Shown here: in pieces, positions 46,641 through 60,381 of the stretch
Numbering within the stretch: position 1 is the stretch's first letter
How the letters are laid out: each line of letters begins with the position of its first letter
Origin: Anticarsia gemmatalis
Lineage: Eukaryota; Arthropoda; Insecta; Lepidoptera; Erebidae
Direction: 5' to 3'
DNA length: 64,000 bases
NCBI RefSeq assembly: GCF_050436995.1
Contig: NC_134757.1
Location: 6,336,501-6,400,500 of the forward strand
Notes under the pieces: model-generated
Seen by the model: the letters and a program-made list of their open reading frames with translations, nothing else
Told to the model about the DNA's origin: nothing
Databases searched by the model: none
Made by a program: the position numbers and the translations under genes

Positions 46641-49600
46641 ACCAACAGGATGGCGTCGTTAGAATGTTTCCACATTTCTTTGGCTACCTGCCTTCTACGA
46701 CCATTTAACTAGACTTCCGTAGTAATACGAGACACAAAAACACCTTGCCAGACTGAGAACTTTTTAAACTGCTAGCAAAAATCCGACTGGAGAATGACTC
46801 CACTGAATCGTGTCTGCCTTGTACATATTGTCTTGAACAATGAACCGAGATTGCTCCAGAGGTTCTCGTTTCTCATCCGGATTTCAAATGTTAATACAAA
46901 GTTGGACAGCTAATCGATCATCAATGGCACAAAAAGTCTACAAACGTCCTTCAAACGTTTCGAGGAGAATTATTGGTGTCCAAATCATGTAAGCCAAGTC
47001 ATATGTTACTTTTTTACGTAACACACCCAAAACTTACAGATGTTCTTAGATTTAAATGTTAAAATGTTTGATTTTGATTTGACTTCAGTCTAGACACTAG
47101 ATACGTCGCAGGAATGATGGATGATCTACTAATGCACATACTCTAATTGAAATCTGGCTGTATTCAATCCACAAGTAGAGGTGAACTCTAAAGTCTTTAC
47201 ATATATTAACAATGTTTTTTTTCTAGGTTGTCACGCGCAGAAAATATTTAGGTTAACGAGCCACCATGATTTCTTTAATTACGCGTTCATGCTTACGTGA
47301 ACAACGTAATGTTAGGTGATGGATGTAATTCGCCGTGATGGCACATAGTTTCATGTTTTGCGTCCATATACGCACATTTCGTATGCCATAGACGTCGTCG
47401 CAGCTCCGTTAACCCTGTTATCTTCATTGCATGCGGCAGGCCACACAGAACACCGTTATATGACTATAATCAGATCTCGAAGACCTTAAACTTTAATGTC
47501 TTTTGCTAAAACATGCTTAGGACCGGTCGTTTTGATCTTCTTCCGGTAACAACCTTGCCGAAACTACATTGTACTCGGCTTTATTTGGAGCAACCAGGAA
47601 ATAAAAGAAAACAGCGAATTAAATTGCTTAATGTAAACAACTTAGATTCAGCTCAGTAGTGGGATGGAACAAAACGTTGTACCAGGAAGTCGTCAATCAG
47701 AGTTAAGCTTAAATTTAATGCTTCGTTATTGTAATAAAGAGAATGACATTGCATTACCGAAATATGTTTTTACGCCGATTTTCGAGTTTATCAAATGTGG
47801 GGTTTTTTACTCAATGCGAATTTTATACGAGTACGTTATACCAATAATAAACAAAACCGTGGTTCATTGGCAAGCGCGGTAACTGGAAATAAAGAAGGTC
47901 AGAAGTTAAATTACTAAAAAAATACAACATGAGGTAATCCCAGTACCTATTATATTGAGCACCTACCGAAGTTTTTTTTCTTTGAGACGTAGAAAAAATA
48001 TTTTTAGCATTACGGATGCAATTATACAGCAAACAAACAAATTGAATAGTATCGACCCCGCTATAAAAATAACAACCGACCTACATACACCATTGTGAAG
48101 ACAATCGTTCCTTATTCCGATTGTTTCCTGGTGTTTATATACTGAAACAATACAATACCCAGTTTAATAACACTAATGCAATGCTCGGCGCACTATAACC
48201 ACAACACCGTACATCGAGATCGACTTATTGAATTAAGCTAAACGACAGGCCGATCGGCAAGCCTTTGTTCATGCAGGTCAAGGAAACCACTAAAGCACTC
48301 GAAACCGCAAATCAAAACGCTGCCAACACGATAATCGGTTTCTCTAACTGTAATTCTAAACACTGAGAAAACAATGTTGTCGCTAAAAGCCATGTGCCAG
48401 TGTATCTCACGCTCCATCGACGCCACTTTATATACGTATTCAGTTCCATCGACCTGGATTTCCTACGAAGAATACCAATAGCTCAGCCAATATATAGAAT
48501 TAATAGACTGAATCACGTCTCGTAATAGATGGTATTCTATGCCGTCTCTTATGTTCATGAATATGACGTAATCCTACATCAAACCTATACAGAATATTGA
48601 CGCTAAGATTATAACAGAATTAAACAGTTAAGGTGTTTACCTTCCGACTAAACCAATTATCTGCAACAAGTCAGTAGCAGTATTACAACACGATTACGCC
48701 TATCGCCTACAGTGCGTACACTAGATAAGCGAGTAGGTACATCTGGCGAGGTGCGTGATAAAATCACCTGAGACCATTTCTATTTGCCATTTCTCTAACT
48801 TGTTAGTCATGCGAACGTGTAGCAATGTTATTAACTTATCGTTTCTCATTATCTAGATATCACACTTAATGAAAAAATAAACAGATTTTTTGTGCAGTTT
48901 CACATTCACTATTCAACGGCCAATCACTGCGATTTCCAAGAAACCTTGGAGTCGGCGCTACCTGGCATAGTTGACATCCTAATTGCAACACACATCTCTA
49001 TCTTAAGCAATGTTAATTAATTACAACCGGATTTGTGATAAGAGAGCTCAAAGTTGACAATTTGACATGTACTCGTGACGCGCAGGAAGATACTCAGGCT
49101 AGAAAGCTCGCGTGTGTTACGTTCAGCGGTTACGGCACCTGCCACCGCCTCCACCATTCATCGCGTAAGAGCAAAAGAATATTATAATTTAAATAACAGT
49201 CATAATCGAGGCATTGAACTTGCTTCCATAGACGAAACAGTGATTAATCCAGAATACTTTCACTCGAGCCGGTCAGTTATCGTGCGGGTGAATTTAACTA
49301 TAAAAATTACAATAATTAAGAAGAATTGTATGGGCAGTGAGTCAGCTAGTGATGCTCGATAAGAACCAACAGTGTCATCGGCAAGCGATTGTATGCGATG
49401 AACTTTCGATCGCTGATTCTTTATAAGTACACAAAGAAAGCGGACATTTTCTTTTACATAATGAGACAGATTATAATTCGCACGATTCTCATGGGAGCGT
49501 ACTCTAAACGGATATCTATTCCGAGCCAATTCGGTCTGTTAGGTTAGAGAGTTTAGAGACAATAACTGATGTTTCGCAATAGCACACAAACTGAGCGTGA

Positions 49601-52600
49601 CACTGTAAACTCTGTAATAGTGTTACGGAATATTCGCAAATTTTCAATACAAAAGCGGCGTTGCGAGGCTTTACGTTTGGGTAATAAGCTCACTAACGTT
49701 ATCCTGGTGACAAGATTAATTGTGTCCCTGGATTAAAGCCGAGCTGACACTAATTTCACATGTTAAAACACAACTTCAGGAACACCACACAATACATCAC
49801 TGCTCTACGTAGACTACCATATAATGTTGCGCATATTATGAATCTACGAAGTCGGCTTTTTACTTAAGATCTCCAAAACGAGAAAAATATTACTAATCTT
49901 TTTCCTTATCATCATTCACATTAATAAAATTAGAAATAAAAAGTTAATATGGACTATTAGTAATATTTATGATCGAGACACACCTCCAAGCGTTTCATAG
50001 TTGGAGTGCATTATTAAAGCATAAATTAAAAATTTAGATTGGTCGGTAAACTGTACGCATAGAAATTATCTATGGTTACGTAACGACACGTCATGTAAAT
50101 CACGAGTAATTACTATAAATGAAATAGTATAGTAATACCAACAGGTGGGCCTAAGGCTCTATGTTTTCAATAAAGTGTTACGCAATCTGGGTATCGCATT
50201 GGACCTGCCCAGAAAGTCGATTGTGTAAAATGTTCCACAACGTTTTTAATTTTGTCCGTCACTAAGTTTCATACTAATTGGTTTTAGATTATATTGCTTC
50301 AATGATAACTACCGACCTTCGATGGACTTGACAGCCGTTTAGTAATGAGGTCTCTACCGAATATTTAAAATAATTGCGTATATGGCAGAAAAGGCTAGTT
50401 AACGTTTGAATTAAATCATAAAGAACATTGTCCTAACGAAGTTACACTTAATTTGGCTTAACAATAGCCACCGCTTCAATTGCTTTAAATCAACGAGCTG
50501 ATTAGAGTTATTACGCTAATCAAACCGCGCTAGTTAACTGCTCGCCGAGTAAACGATATAAAGATATCAGTTTATTACATAATATCTTGGATAACGGAGC
50601 TCTAAAAAGGTAACAAACAAAGTAGGTGCATTGACCTCCGCCCCTAGCGCGGAGCGTTACCGATTGATAAGGCAGGTTAAATGGGCCGTGCCACCATGCC
50701 GACCCATAACAATGCATCTCTATTGATACAAGGTATTCAATTCGCTAATGCCCCTTTAATTGCTTCACTGATTTATCTGAAAATAGCCGGAATCGCTGTA
50801 CTAATTTTAAACTATTAGAATTTAATGGTATTTAAATCAGAATAAAAAAATTGTTATTAAGTAATGAGCGTCTTTTTCTTATATTAATACTTAATTTAAA
50901 TAATTGCGAGTATATCCATTGATTAATTACCTTTGCCAAGGTAATTAATCAATGGGTTGAAATGTGTTCTTACAGTATTTTGAACTAAGCCCAAATATGA
51001 TAATTTCTTTTAAGTCCTATTAAGTTTACCTACGTATTTTGTACATATTCAGCACGATATTCAAATTTTCTAGCTGACCGTGCAGTAGAAAAATCGTAAA
51101 CACTTTTGATAAATTGGAAGTAAACGATTTGTCAATATTTTATCGTACCCCTTAAACGATTATAGCTTATCCTTTTTTCATTTCTTTGAATCCCACGATA
51201 TTAAATTTTGTTAAGCTTAAAACATATGAACTTATGAAGTATAAAATAAAACAAAATGCCGCCACTCAACCGTCTGATAAGTCATCGTCTGCTGCCGAAA
51301 ACTTGAGACAATATGGACATAAAAAGTTACCAGAAAAAATGATGCGCATGTGTGTTTCCATTGCTCCTTGAACAACAACACTGCTTAGATCTTCTTTTAA
51401 ATGTTCTTCTAAAGCGATTATAGACGTTATTCTTCTTTACCAAGAATTTTTCTAGATCCTGCTTTTCAACATTTTTCAATACAAGCAAAAAATTTGCGAA
51501 GAAATTTTAATATTATGTCATCTTGATCAATATTTTTTCGGCTGAAGATATGTGTGTTTTTCCCACGGTTTACGTTATTGGTATTAGATATATTTTTTAT
51601 GATAAATTACAGGATATTGAAAGGAAATGTACCTATACCTTTCTATATCCAGATCTTCCATTACGATGCAAAAAATGGTGTTACATAACAATTATTACAA
51701 GAGGTTACAGACAGCCTGTCTTTTGTGCAGGTAGGCTCATTGTTGTTGGCGTGACTATGCTAAAGAGGCAACAATAATATCTCATTCTTTTGGCACACTA
51801 GTCGTAAATACGATAATAGCTATTGTATTTCTAATTAATGTGGCTTGTCACAGGTTAATAGTTCTAAGACAAAATTAACTAAACAATAACGCGTGTAATT
51901 GCTTGTAATCACCAGCTTTAGTTTAAGCTTTAATTAAACACTAAATATTATAGGGGAATTTGAAATGTCGTGATGGAGTGTGTTATGGTAAAAAACCCCA
52001 TGAGTGGTTGTCGACTTTGAATCGACGGAAGTCGCCGGCACGACGCGATATTTTGAGCGAGGCGCGTCGAGCATGCGACTTGTAAAGGTATAAATAAATG
52101 TAGTCCCATACAACTGGCACTTGATTTTAGTAATATAGATTGAAATAACGTTACTGACTTTGTGAGGTAAGTGTGCATTACAGCAAGAGTGACCAGCCGT
52201 TATATACTTGATACATTTTCCAAGATACATAAAATATAATCTTCAAATGTATCATTAATTAGTCGAAAATGGTGGCTTCAAAGTTCTAACACAATATTCA
52301 GAATTTTTCGGGGTCAATATGCTAATTTTGTACAAATACATTCTAACCTTTTGATTCTAATACGCTTGTGGGTAATTGTGCTACTTAAATAGTAAATTTG
52401 TTTTGAATGAAAATGCCGAAAACGTCAACTGTTAACGGTAAAACAAAAATACAATGTGTACATAAATAACGCACGAGCTCGTTGTACACATAAAAACACA
52501 ATAAAATTTGAGAAGACAAAGAAAACATCAATAAACCTTTTAATTGTATTTATTGTTGTCTTTATTTCTTTTATTAAAACAACATTACACGCTTTATTAA

Positions 52601-52710
52601 ACTTAAGACAATTCGCGGATCCACTGAATCCTTCGTATAAAAATATGTTTGAGAATTATTGAAGTAAGAGGTTTGTAGAGAACTCTTCAGACAGCAGAAA
52701 CTTAAAGTAT
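46641..52710. other. AT-rich stretch without recognisable gene
   Basis: No gene is recognised. The one clear structure is the hairpin at 50916-50955. Confidence 0.5.
50916..50955. repeat. Perfect 18-bp inverted repeat with 4-base loop
   Basis: CCATTGATTAATTACCTT (50916-50933) is repeated exactly in reverse complement at 50938-50955, with loop TGCC. The stem holds TGATTAATTA, a homeodomain-like site, in both orientations. No gene abuts it. Confidence 0.9.
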
Positions 52711-52712
52711 TA

Positions 52713-52920
52713 GTTCGGGGAAAAAGTCTTTTCGCATTATAGTATGTATGAACTTGTAATAAAATCTTTTCTCTGCACAAAAAAGCTCGATATTTGGGTA
52801 CCTCACGAGCTCACTGAAAGAAACCCAATGAACCGTGTACTCATTTGTGATTCTTGAAGCCAAAGAAATTTTATTACAAGTTCAAACATACTTTAACGCG
52901 AAAAGACTTTTTACTCGACC
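52713..52920 (+). mobile_element. Mariner-derived MITE, copy 2
   Basis: It starts GTTCGGGGAAAAAGTCTTTT after TA and ends with GCGAAAAGACTTTTTACTCGACC. It aligns with copy 1 at 24569-24775 over the whole length, including the transposase piece. The right TA is AT here, so the border has drifted. Long inverted ends reach CTTGTAATAAAATCTTTT. Confidence 0.85.
52783..52857 (+). pseudogene. Mariner transposase fragment, copy 2
   Basis: The frame reads KLDIWVPHELTERNPMNRVL, then ICDS and a TGA. It is the same piece as 24640-24735 with a few differences (LDIW against LNIW, ERNP against ERDL). The shared internal breakpoints show the two MITEs descend from one deletion derivative. Confidence 0.8.
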
Positions 52921-54146
52921 ATACATAGAAGTAATTTAAGTTTTAATCGTTCTTTATTACATAATGCAGATTTATATGAATGGATAAATAAATGTTAGTT
53001 ACAGAAACGTCCAAGTGTCGTTTAGTCTAAAGCTTGTACAACAGTTAAGCATGTTGACAAACGGTGAAATATTATCCAACCAGGCAGGTACCATTAGCAT
53101 TTATCCTTGGACCGAAATAGAAAGGATATCCGTTCGAACTGTGTGAACTTACGTTAGATACGTTGTTACATGAAATATTTCTTCAATACACGACCCATTC
53201 ATTTGTCACAATTTACAGTGTCATTACTTTAAAAGCGCCTATAATTTTGATAATTAAGTATAATTATTGATTTCGATGTCATCGTTTTAAGAAACTTGGC
53301 TATAAATAACTTATGAATGTTGTCATTACTTGTGCGTGTAACGTGTTTGCAGTTCTCTCTGAAACTAAAAACACGGGAATAGAAATTTCCGGTCCCAATA
53401 TCGAGTTGAACTCAAGGACGCACCCAAACCACACCCTATTTCCGTTCCATGAATTAGGGTAAAGTTTATTGTTACCTAGAGAGCAAAAACAGAAGCAGCT
53501 GGTCTCTATCTCCCTCACACAACAAACTATCTACACCTTTGGCGAAATGGTATATTATCTTCTTGGTATCATGGTTTAATTTAATAGCCAATTACTTTGA
53601 AAACTGTTTAAAGCGAGGTCAGATTCAAAGTTCGCGGAATCCCTTCCCAGTTTTCCAGTAGAAAGGTACGGAACACTATGATCAAGTTGTCGCATTAACA
53701 CTTCACTTTCCCTACAACCCAGAATTTAAGGCATTTACTCATCTGCCGGCAAACTACCAGTAATTACAGGCCTACAGGGGTGGTTATCCGGTCGCTGTAA
53801 TGATAAAGGAGAAACTTGCCGCACTCCTTGATAGATCGCCAACGAAGGATCACTTTCACGAAAATTAACTGTAAGTCGGCCGTGCGAAATTTTATATTTT
53901 CGAAAATATGCATTGAAGCATATTTATCTCTGTCGAAGGCCAACCACTGCACGTTGCGCGTGCTTTCATCAACAAAACAGCTGCTTGTTTATATTGCCGA
54001 TCGCACTGAATCGAGCAAGCCGCGTTCCCAACCAGCCAACTTACCCGTCCACTTCCATGATGGTTCGACAAGGTGCATGAGAACTGTACTGAGCCACACA
54101 CATTATATTTATCTTGACCGATTTGCACGTTTTAAAACTACTACTT
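52921..54146. other. AT-rich stretch without recognisable gene
   Basis: No gene or named repeat is seen in this stretch. Confidence 0.5.
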
Positions 54147-54532
54147 GGTAGGTACCTAGGTAGGTATATATGAAATTAGACACTACACCTACGGAAAATA
54201 TAAATATGTATTGGGATCCATACCACAATTGTTTCTGTTTAGTGATGTAATACTATATACCTACCTACCTAGTCCAAAATAAATCTAATAATTGTAAAAT
54301 AAGATAAATAGATATACTTACCTAGTACAAATAAATCCTAGCTAGGTACCTACTCGTATGTAAATAATTAAAAAAGACCAGCCTGTATGTAGGTACAGCT
54401 ACAGGATGGACTAGACTGTGACTTGGTACTTTACCTAAGTATATAGTATGTAGGTACTAAATCTCTGGATTACATACTTAGGTATCCAGCAAATTTAGAA
54501 AAATATAGGTATGTAGGTACCTACCTACCTAA
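54147..54532. repeat. Cluster of GGTAGGTA/TACCTACC words
   Basis: Short words GGTACC, TAGGTA and TACCTACC recur in both orientations. The stretch opens with GGTAGGTACCTAGGTAGGTA and closes with TAGGTACCTACCTACCT, so its ends are roughly inverted. It is either a degenerate tandem repeat or a decayed short element. Similar words recur in the intron to the right (57120, 57660-57790). It lies directly upstream of the likely promoter. Confidence 0.6.
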
Positions 54533-54639
54533 TCCTTTAATAAAAATCTCCACTGCAGTAGGGTACCAACTTACAGAACGCTGCAAACGAATGCATGCAT
54601 GCAGGTTCGAAATAAAATAAAATGAACGTAACGTAATAA

Positions 54640-54790
54640 TGAAATGACTTGCGAGACGAGGCGGGAAGGATAGGGGGCGCGGTAGAAGCGGTCGCATGCC
54701 CCTCCCCACCCGCCTGCACACCCGCAGACCCCGCAGTCAAGCGAGAGGCGACAGCTAGCCAGCTGCGCGTCTTGTGTTTTTCGGATTTTG
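54640..54790 (+). promoter_or_regulatory. GC-rich promoter patch
   Basis: GC- and CG-rich DNA (GAGGCGGGAAGGATAGGGGG, CGGTCGCATGCCCCTCCCCA) lies between the AT-rich repeat cluster and a stretch that reads like a 5' untranslated exon. No clear TATA box is seen. The start site is not fixed; CGCAGTCAAG near 54731 is one candidate. This is inferred from composition and from the downstream splice donor. Confidence 0.4.
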
Positions 54791-55203
54791 CGGTGCGATC
54801 GACGTTCCTTTCTTATTTTGTTGTTATTTATGAAAAGTTATCAAGTGTTTTAAAAAAGTACGCGTGTGAACTAAACGTTGTTAATACTGAAATTAGATAC
54901 AACCTGTGAACTTTGCAGTGCGTTATTACTGTTTTATGTGTTCGATACATGGATACCAGTGTCTTTTGTCTGTAAAACAGTGGATTATACGAGAGGTGGT
55001 GGTATTTGGTTGTTCAGTACGTTATTGCCGGATCTTATGCCCGTGGACCCAACAGTGTGACCAGTGATTGTTGTCGTGGCCGGTTTGCAGTGAGGAAACT
55101 TTCCAAACGTGCATAAAACAGTGGGTAATGCTTTCCTAGCGAATGCGGGCCCTGCCTGCACGCATTCCGTAGGGAAGCAAGTGCCGGCAATAAGCATTTT
55201 ACG
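54740..55203 (+). other. 5' untranslated first exon with upstream ORFs
   Basis: This stretch ends in a good splice donor, TTTTACG|GTGAGT, at 55203. It is less AT-rich than the flanks and holds at least three short upstream ORFs. The longest has 43 codons (54936-55067). Another starts at 54830 (7 codons) and a third is ATGCCCGTGGACCCAACAG plus TGTGA. Joined to the exon at 60382, the frame that leads to the start codon at 60431 is open only after a TGA in this exon and has no earlier ATG. That supports an untranslated role. The left border is a guess. Confidence 0.45.
54936..55067 (+). other. Upstream ORF, 43 codons
   Basis: It starts MCSIHGYQCLLSVKQWIIRE and ends TQQCDQ before TGA. It lies wholly within the proposed untranslated exon and ends before the donor. 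I recognise no family. If translated it would reduce initiation at the main start codon. It may also be chance. Confidence 0.25.
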
Positions 55204-56398
55204 GTGAGTAAAGCGCGTTCAAGTTCATCGTACTTTGACCTAAAATTATGACAACGAATGACAACGCCTCTTGACCAGTAGGTTCCAGTGTCAAATGTCA
55301 AGACGTCCTGTCGTGCTGTGCGTGTGAATTAACTAGGATTTATAGCGGTTCCACCAATGCAGTGACGGCATGTGAATTCATGGAATAAAATATTCGCCTA
55401 ACTCTAGATTCGAGTGAAATCTTAAACAATTGAGTGGACTCAATGCCCTATTTGTTCAGCCAGTACCTAGTCCGGAATGATGGTATTTCTGAAATCTAAC
55501 AAGTGGTTGTGCTCAATAATATTGAATAACAATAGAGTTTAGTGGCAGCGGCTGAACAGCACCCCTACAGTTTGTGTCATTGTTCAAACAATTATTTTGC
55601 ACATCACTTAATTTGTAGGGCAGGATTTGAATTCATGTAATGTCAATATGGTGACTTAAATACTATAATACTATAGAAATTTATCCAACTATTTTATTAA
55701 CCAAGTATTTTACAGAATACTTAACACACTCATAATAGGTATGTTAAGATCTATAAAACAGAATTTACTTAGGTACTATCTTAAAATAAGCTTTGTTTGT
55801 GTTCTTAAATATTTTATTAAATAATCTCATCCAAACCTCATCAGAAACAGAGTACACCATATAATATTACTTAATATAATAATATATTAGTTCACTTAAT
55901 AATTAGATGCATTAGATTATTATAATAAGCATGCAGAAGTAATGACACTTGATTTAAAGGTAATTGTAACACACAGTTATCAAGTAGGACAGATTATGAA
56001 TATGATAATAAAGTAAAACTACTTGTAAATAAATTAGGTACATACCTACTTACCTATTTTTAATTATGAAGTTGAAGTAGTACAACAGATTTTAATTTAT
56101 AGCTATGATATCTCTCTCTCTATATCTCTTACTATATTCTACAGTACAAATATAATTCAATATTTTATCAATGTTATGCTACTTTTTTATCATTTTTAAT
56201 TCACATTTGGTCTTTTTGTCACTATAAGTGCCTTTATAGTATAAAAATTGGTAAACAACAATTAGGAAGGCAATTTCACTTCATTCATTTGTTAACAAAT
56301 TTCATTAAGAACTCATTCTCTTTCTATCTTCCTGACTATTCATCCCATATTGGTCCCATGGGGTCAGTCTTGTTTATACTCTCTCTACATTTAGCCCT

Positions 56399-56434
56399 AA
56401 TTGTATTCTTCATTAAATACTGAAGAATACAATT
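56399..56434. repeat. Perfect 14-bp inverted repeat
   Basis: AATTGTATTCTTCA (56399-56412) and its exact reverse complement (56421-56434) flank TTAAATAC. It lies in the proposed intron. Confidence 0.85.
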
Positions 56435-58696
56435 AAAGAACCTGTTCTGAAATTGCAGATATTTGTATAACTCTCCTATAAGTTTGTTTAAAAGCAAGCC
56501 AAATTATCTCTCACCCACATCTCTCAACATTTGAAACTTGAAGCACTTGAAACACAACATTAGATAAACCACAATGTAAGCAGATGCTATTTCTGTCACT
56601 GTTTTATGATCACTCCACATGTTCAAACATTTTAATGATATTTGTACTTTGCACCTTTTTATTTTCAAAACCGTACTTCAAAAAGATTATACTAGTAATT
56701 AGAAAGGGTAAAACAAGATGTTTAATTATGAGAGTAACAGTTTCAGATCAAAAAGATAGAGTTGTTATAAAATGGTTTATGTAATGCAAAGTGATTAAGC
56801 ATTTTTATTCTTTTGATGCTAGATTTTTGTTTAGCGCAGATTAGTACAATAACAGCAATTTAATATCCTATTGTCTTTTTCTTTTTACTGTATGACTTAA
56901 TTTGTTCATTCATTATGCTATAATTCTGCCAGTTCTATAAAGAAATGTGTAGAGGAAAGTTATTACTCAAGGAAAATGTAAAATATTGAGTAATTTACAA
57001 TAATAATAGGAAATTTGTGTTAATTAACTAATTAACGTTACATCCATAGGCATTTGGCTGCCATTGTTATTAAAATTTAATTGACTTATGATCATATTAT
57101 TTGGTAAAACTAATTACCTCCCTACATAGGTACCTAATATTTACTGTACTTATTTACCTATAGGAAAACTGGATGAAAATAATGTACATGACATACATAC
57201 ATACATAATATCTAGCATTTTCCTATAGGGGTAGGTAGAGACTAAAGGACACCACTTGGTATGATCCTATTATAGTAATAATTATAACAATTACATAGAT
57301 TATGAAGTAGTTATTGAACTAGGTAGTTGGTACCTTTGTGATAAATAACTAGACAAAAATCAAAAGTAAACAATCATGTTATCATACACATAATACTGTT
57401 TATGAAGTAGATAGAATGCATTGTTTAGCCTTCTAGGCATTCCAGTGTTCCAATGTTTTCATTATACATTATCTGTTTTGAATTGCCCAGTTAAGATATG
57501 CTTCACAAGCTAGGCAGCATATTTACACTGACACCTGAACTAAAAATAAAACTGAATAATAATTGGCAAATTACTTTTTTAAGAATATTTAAACAATTAA
57601 ATGGTGACTCAATATATTATAAGGTAATATTTTTTGAAATCCTCATACACCTACTTACTTTTCAAGGTATGTAGTTGGGTACCTTTAGTCAATGGTTTTC
57701 ATTCCTCTACCTACTTCCTAAAAACATATTATTACCTACTTAAGTTAATGCTTAAAAGCATATTACTAGACTTAAATACCTACCTAACTTTACAGTTTTT
57801 TATTCTTCCTAATGTACCTAAATAGTATTCAGTTCATTTGGTAGATACCATAATTCATATTCATAGAATATAATATTAGTATGCAAGGCATCATATTTTC
57901 ATGGCTATGCAAATAATGCAGTAGGTATTAATACCGCAATATGTGTTGCACTGCAATAACCTTGTGAATAACAGAACAACTGCAATACTTCATAGTTTTT
58001 GCTCTTTGATCACAATTGCACTTGGCATGTTATTTTCTCTATTGTATGGTAAACTTATGTGAATGGTATTTATTGCTAATTTATTCTTCAGAATATTATG
58101 TTCTATCAATCTAGCTCTGGTAGTTATATGCATGAGTTAGAATATTGTTATACATAGATGAAAGGCTAAAAATAGTTTATTTCATTTGCCCTGCTGTGTA
58201 GTGATAGTTATTAATTAAATAGTAATTAATTATAACAAAGAGATTTGCTTGATCCAATATACAACTTAGCCTACAGCTGCCTTTCTGCTAACTTAATTGA
58301 ATCAATCATTGATCAGTAGTCACCTTATATCTATTTTATTATTTTAGTGCTAACAAAATGTGGAAGCGATAGTATGATAGCCAGTTTGTAAGATACTTAA
58401 TATTTTAGTTCCAAAGCAAGTCACATAGGGATTGTTTATTTGGAAACATCTTGTTTGGCACCAATCCAAACTGAAAATGTGCCTATTTCGAAACACATTG
58501 TAGCACTTGAAAATCCATATGAAAGCCTAACAAAGAATGACCAACATACAAAAGATGTGACAATACAAAATTTCATTTGAATTCCAATGATATTTCTAGG
58601 TAAATACCTACCTATAGTTTATTGTTAGGTAATGGCACAAAGACAAATAAGTAATAGTGATTTAAATTAAGTAGCTTACATGCACTTTATTTCATA

Positions 58697-58888
58697 CTAG
58701 AGGAAACCCTTCTCATGTAAATCCCGATCCCTCGGGGACTCCGGGATAAAAAGTAGCCTATGTGTTATTCTGGGTCTTCAGCTACCTACATACCAAATTT
58801 CATCGAAATTGATTCAGTAGTATTTGCGTGAAAGAGTAACAAACATCCATACATACTCACAAACTTTCGCATTTATAATATTAATTAT
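58697..58888 (-). mobile_element. Helitron-like repeat, degenerate copy
   Basis: On the minus strand it opens near AATTAATATTATAAATGCGA, runs through GTTTGTTACTCTTTCACGCA and AATTTGGTATGTAGGTAGC, and closes CCTCTAG before a T. These phrases mark the commonest Helitron-like repeat of Lepidoptera. The 5' TC has been lost and internal bases have drifted, so it is older than the copy at 5253. Confidence 0.7.
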
Positions 58889-60381
58889 TTCATATATGTT
58901 TTACGGCATGCAGGCAATACAGAATAATATACCTAGCTAGGATAACTTACCCTTCAATGTGTAATAAGTATTTACAAAGCTGTTAACGCTAAATAACAAC
59001 AAAAAATACGCCAAAAAACTTAGTGATTAAAAAGAGTTAAAATGATTTACGGTTGATCAGTCTTGCAATAAAAACTATATAAATGATGCATACAAATTCA
59101 TGATCATTCCGTTTACTGCGCTTCAAAATTATCCTATGCATATTTGTTTCTTATTTGTAATATTATTCAATCTTAAATGTCTTGGCAATCAATTTAATCA
59201 ATCAGCCAAACTTTGACGTAATCTCGATTGCATTCGCGCACTGCTTTTTTTAAACATTTTATTGGTTCACTAAACCTTCCCACTACAAAATTCTAAGTAC
59301 AATGTAAGGACATTCTTAAAGAGCTGAATATGCAGCTAATTGTTCCCCAGGTATGCACAGTCATACTGTTTAATTCCTTTGTTCTGAGATGAAGTATCCA
59401 GTGACTAACGCTTAGCATATAAATATTGGCTTAGTCCTATGGAGTATAGCATAGGTTTATGCATTGTATGAGACCTTATGATGTGAAACTATATAAAAAC
59501 AAGAATAAAGAACCTAACTACAAACATACCCACTGCATAATGTCGTAAAGAAATTTGTTAAATCAGATCGTTCACTTAAAGCTAAGAATTCTCCTAAGAT
59601 AAAAAAATTGAACACACTTAAAAACTCACTGGCGATAGTTTTCCTATCAATCAATGTGCCTGTTGCTTTCGTACTTGAGGTACAAGTTTCCGCGCTTTCG
59701 TCGGCACGTTCAAAAGCATAGTAAAGTTCCCTTCCACTTAACGTTTATCACATCGCCTACGTGAACCGCAGTCATATTCACTCCCTCTTGATGCACACAT
59801 GACTCAATCTATTCTTCAATGAGTTGTGGTTAGAATTACAGTCTTTATTACACCTTATATTCTTGACTTCGCTCAATTACGTTCTAGTACAATTTGTAGG
59901 AACTAAGATTATTTGAAAATGCACTGATACCCTTAAATGAAGCTAAACCTAAACCTGTTCATGAATTTTATATGAGTACATAAGAATTAATCATAATAAT
60001 GACGACGCCTACGTAACAATCTGTCAACTAGATGATGTTGTTCTGGCAAATTGTCGCATTACTAGTCCATAATATTGCGATTCGTCAATCTGTTGCCAAT
60101 TTGTACTTGTATCTAGGCACCGAACAAATGAGATTCTAGTACTTGTAATCAAATACTATTAAATATATTTATAATTCTAGGGTGTTTATTCTATTTCCCT
60201 AATCAATTAAACTAATTGCTGTAAAATAGTGAATGAATAGCTAGAGTAGATGCATCTCGTATTTTCCTGTATAAAACCGCAAACGGTTTTCAAGCTCAAT
60301 AGTAAAACAGACGGCCTTGTTGCGTAACTATTACTCATAGAAATGATAAGCAATAATTACGTGTAATTATGTTGTGTGCAG

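Larger units (their letters stand above)
55204..60381 (+). other. Long AT-rich intron (proposed)
   Basis: It runs from GTGAGT at 55204 to an acceptor TTGTGTGCAG ending at 60381. No exon-like frame is seen inside. It contains a 14-bp perfect inverted repeat (56399-56412 with 56421-56434), scattered GGTAGGTA words and a Helitron-like copy at 58697-58888. The acceptor has a weak pyrimidine tract. Confidence 0.4.

Noticed and set aside
46267..46662. A 131-codon open frame.
   Set aside because: The first half is ordinary AT-rich DNA and the rest is open because of high GC. There is no motif, no splice boundary and no start context of note.
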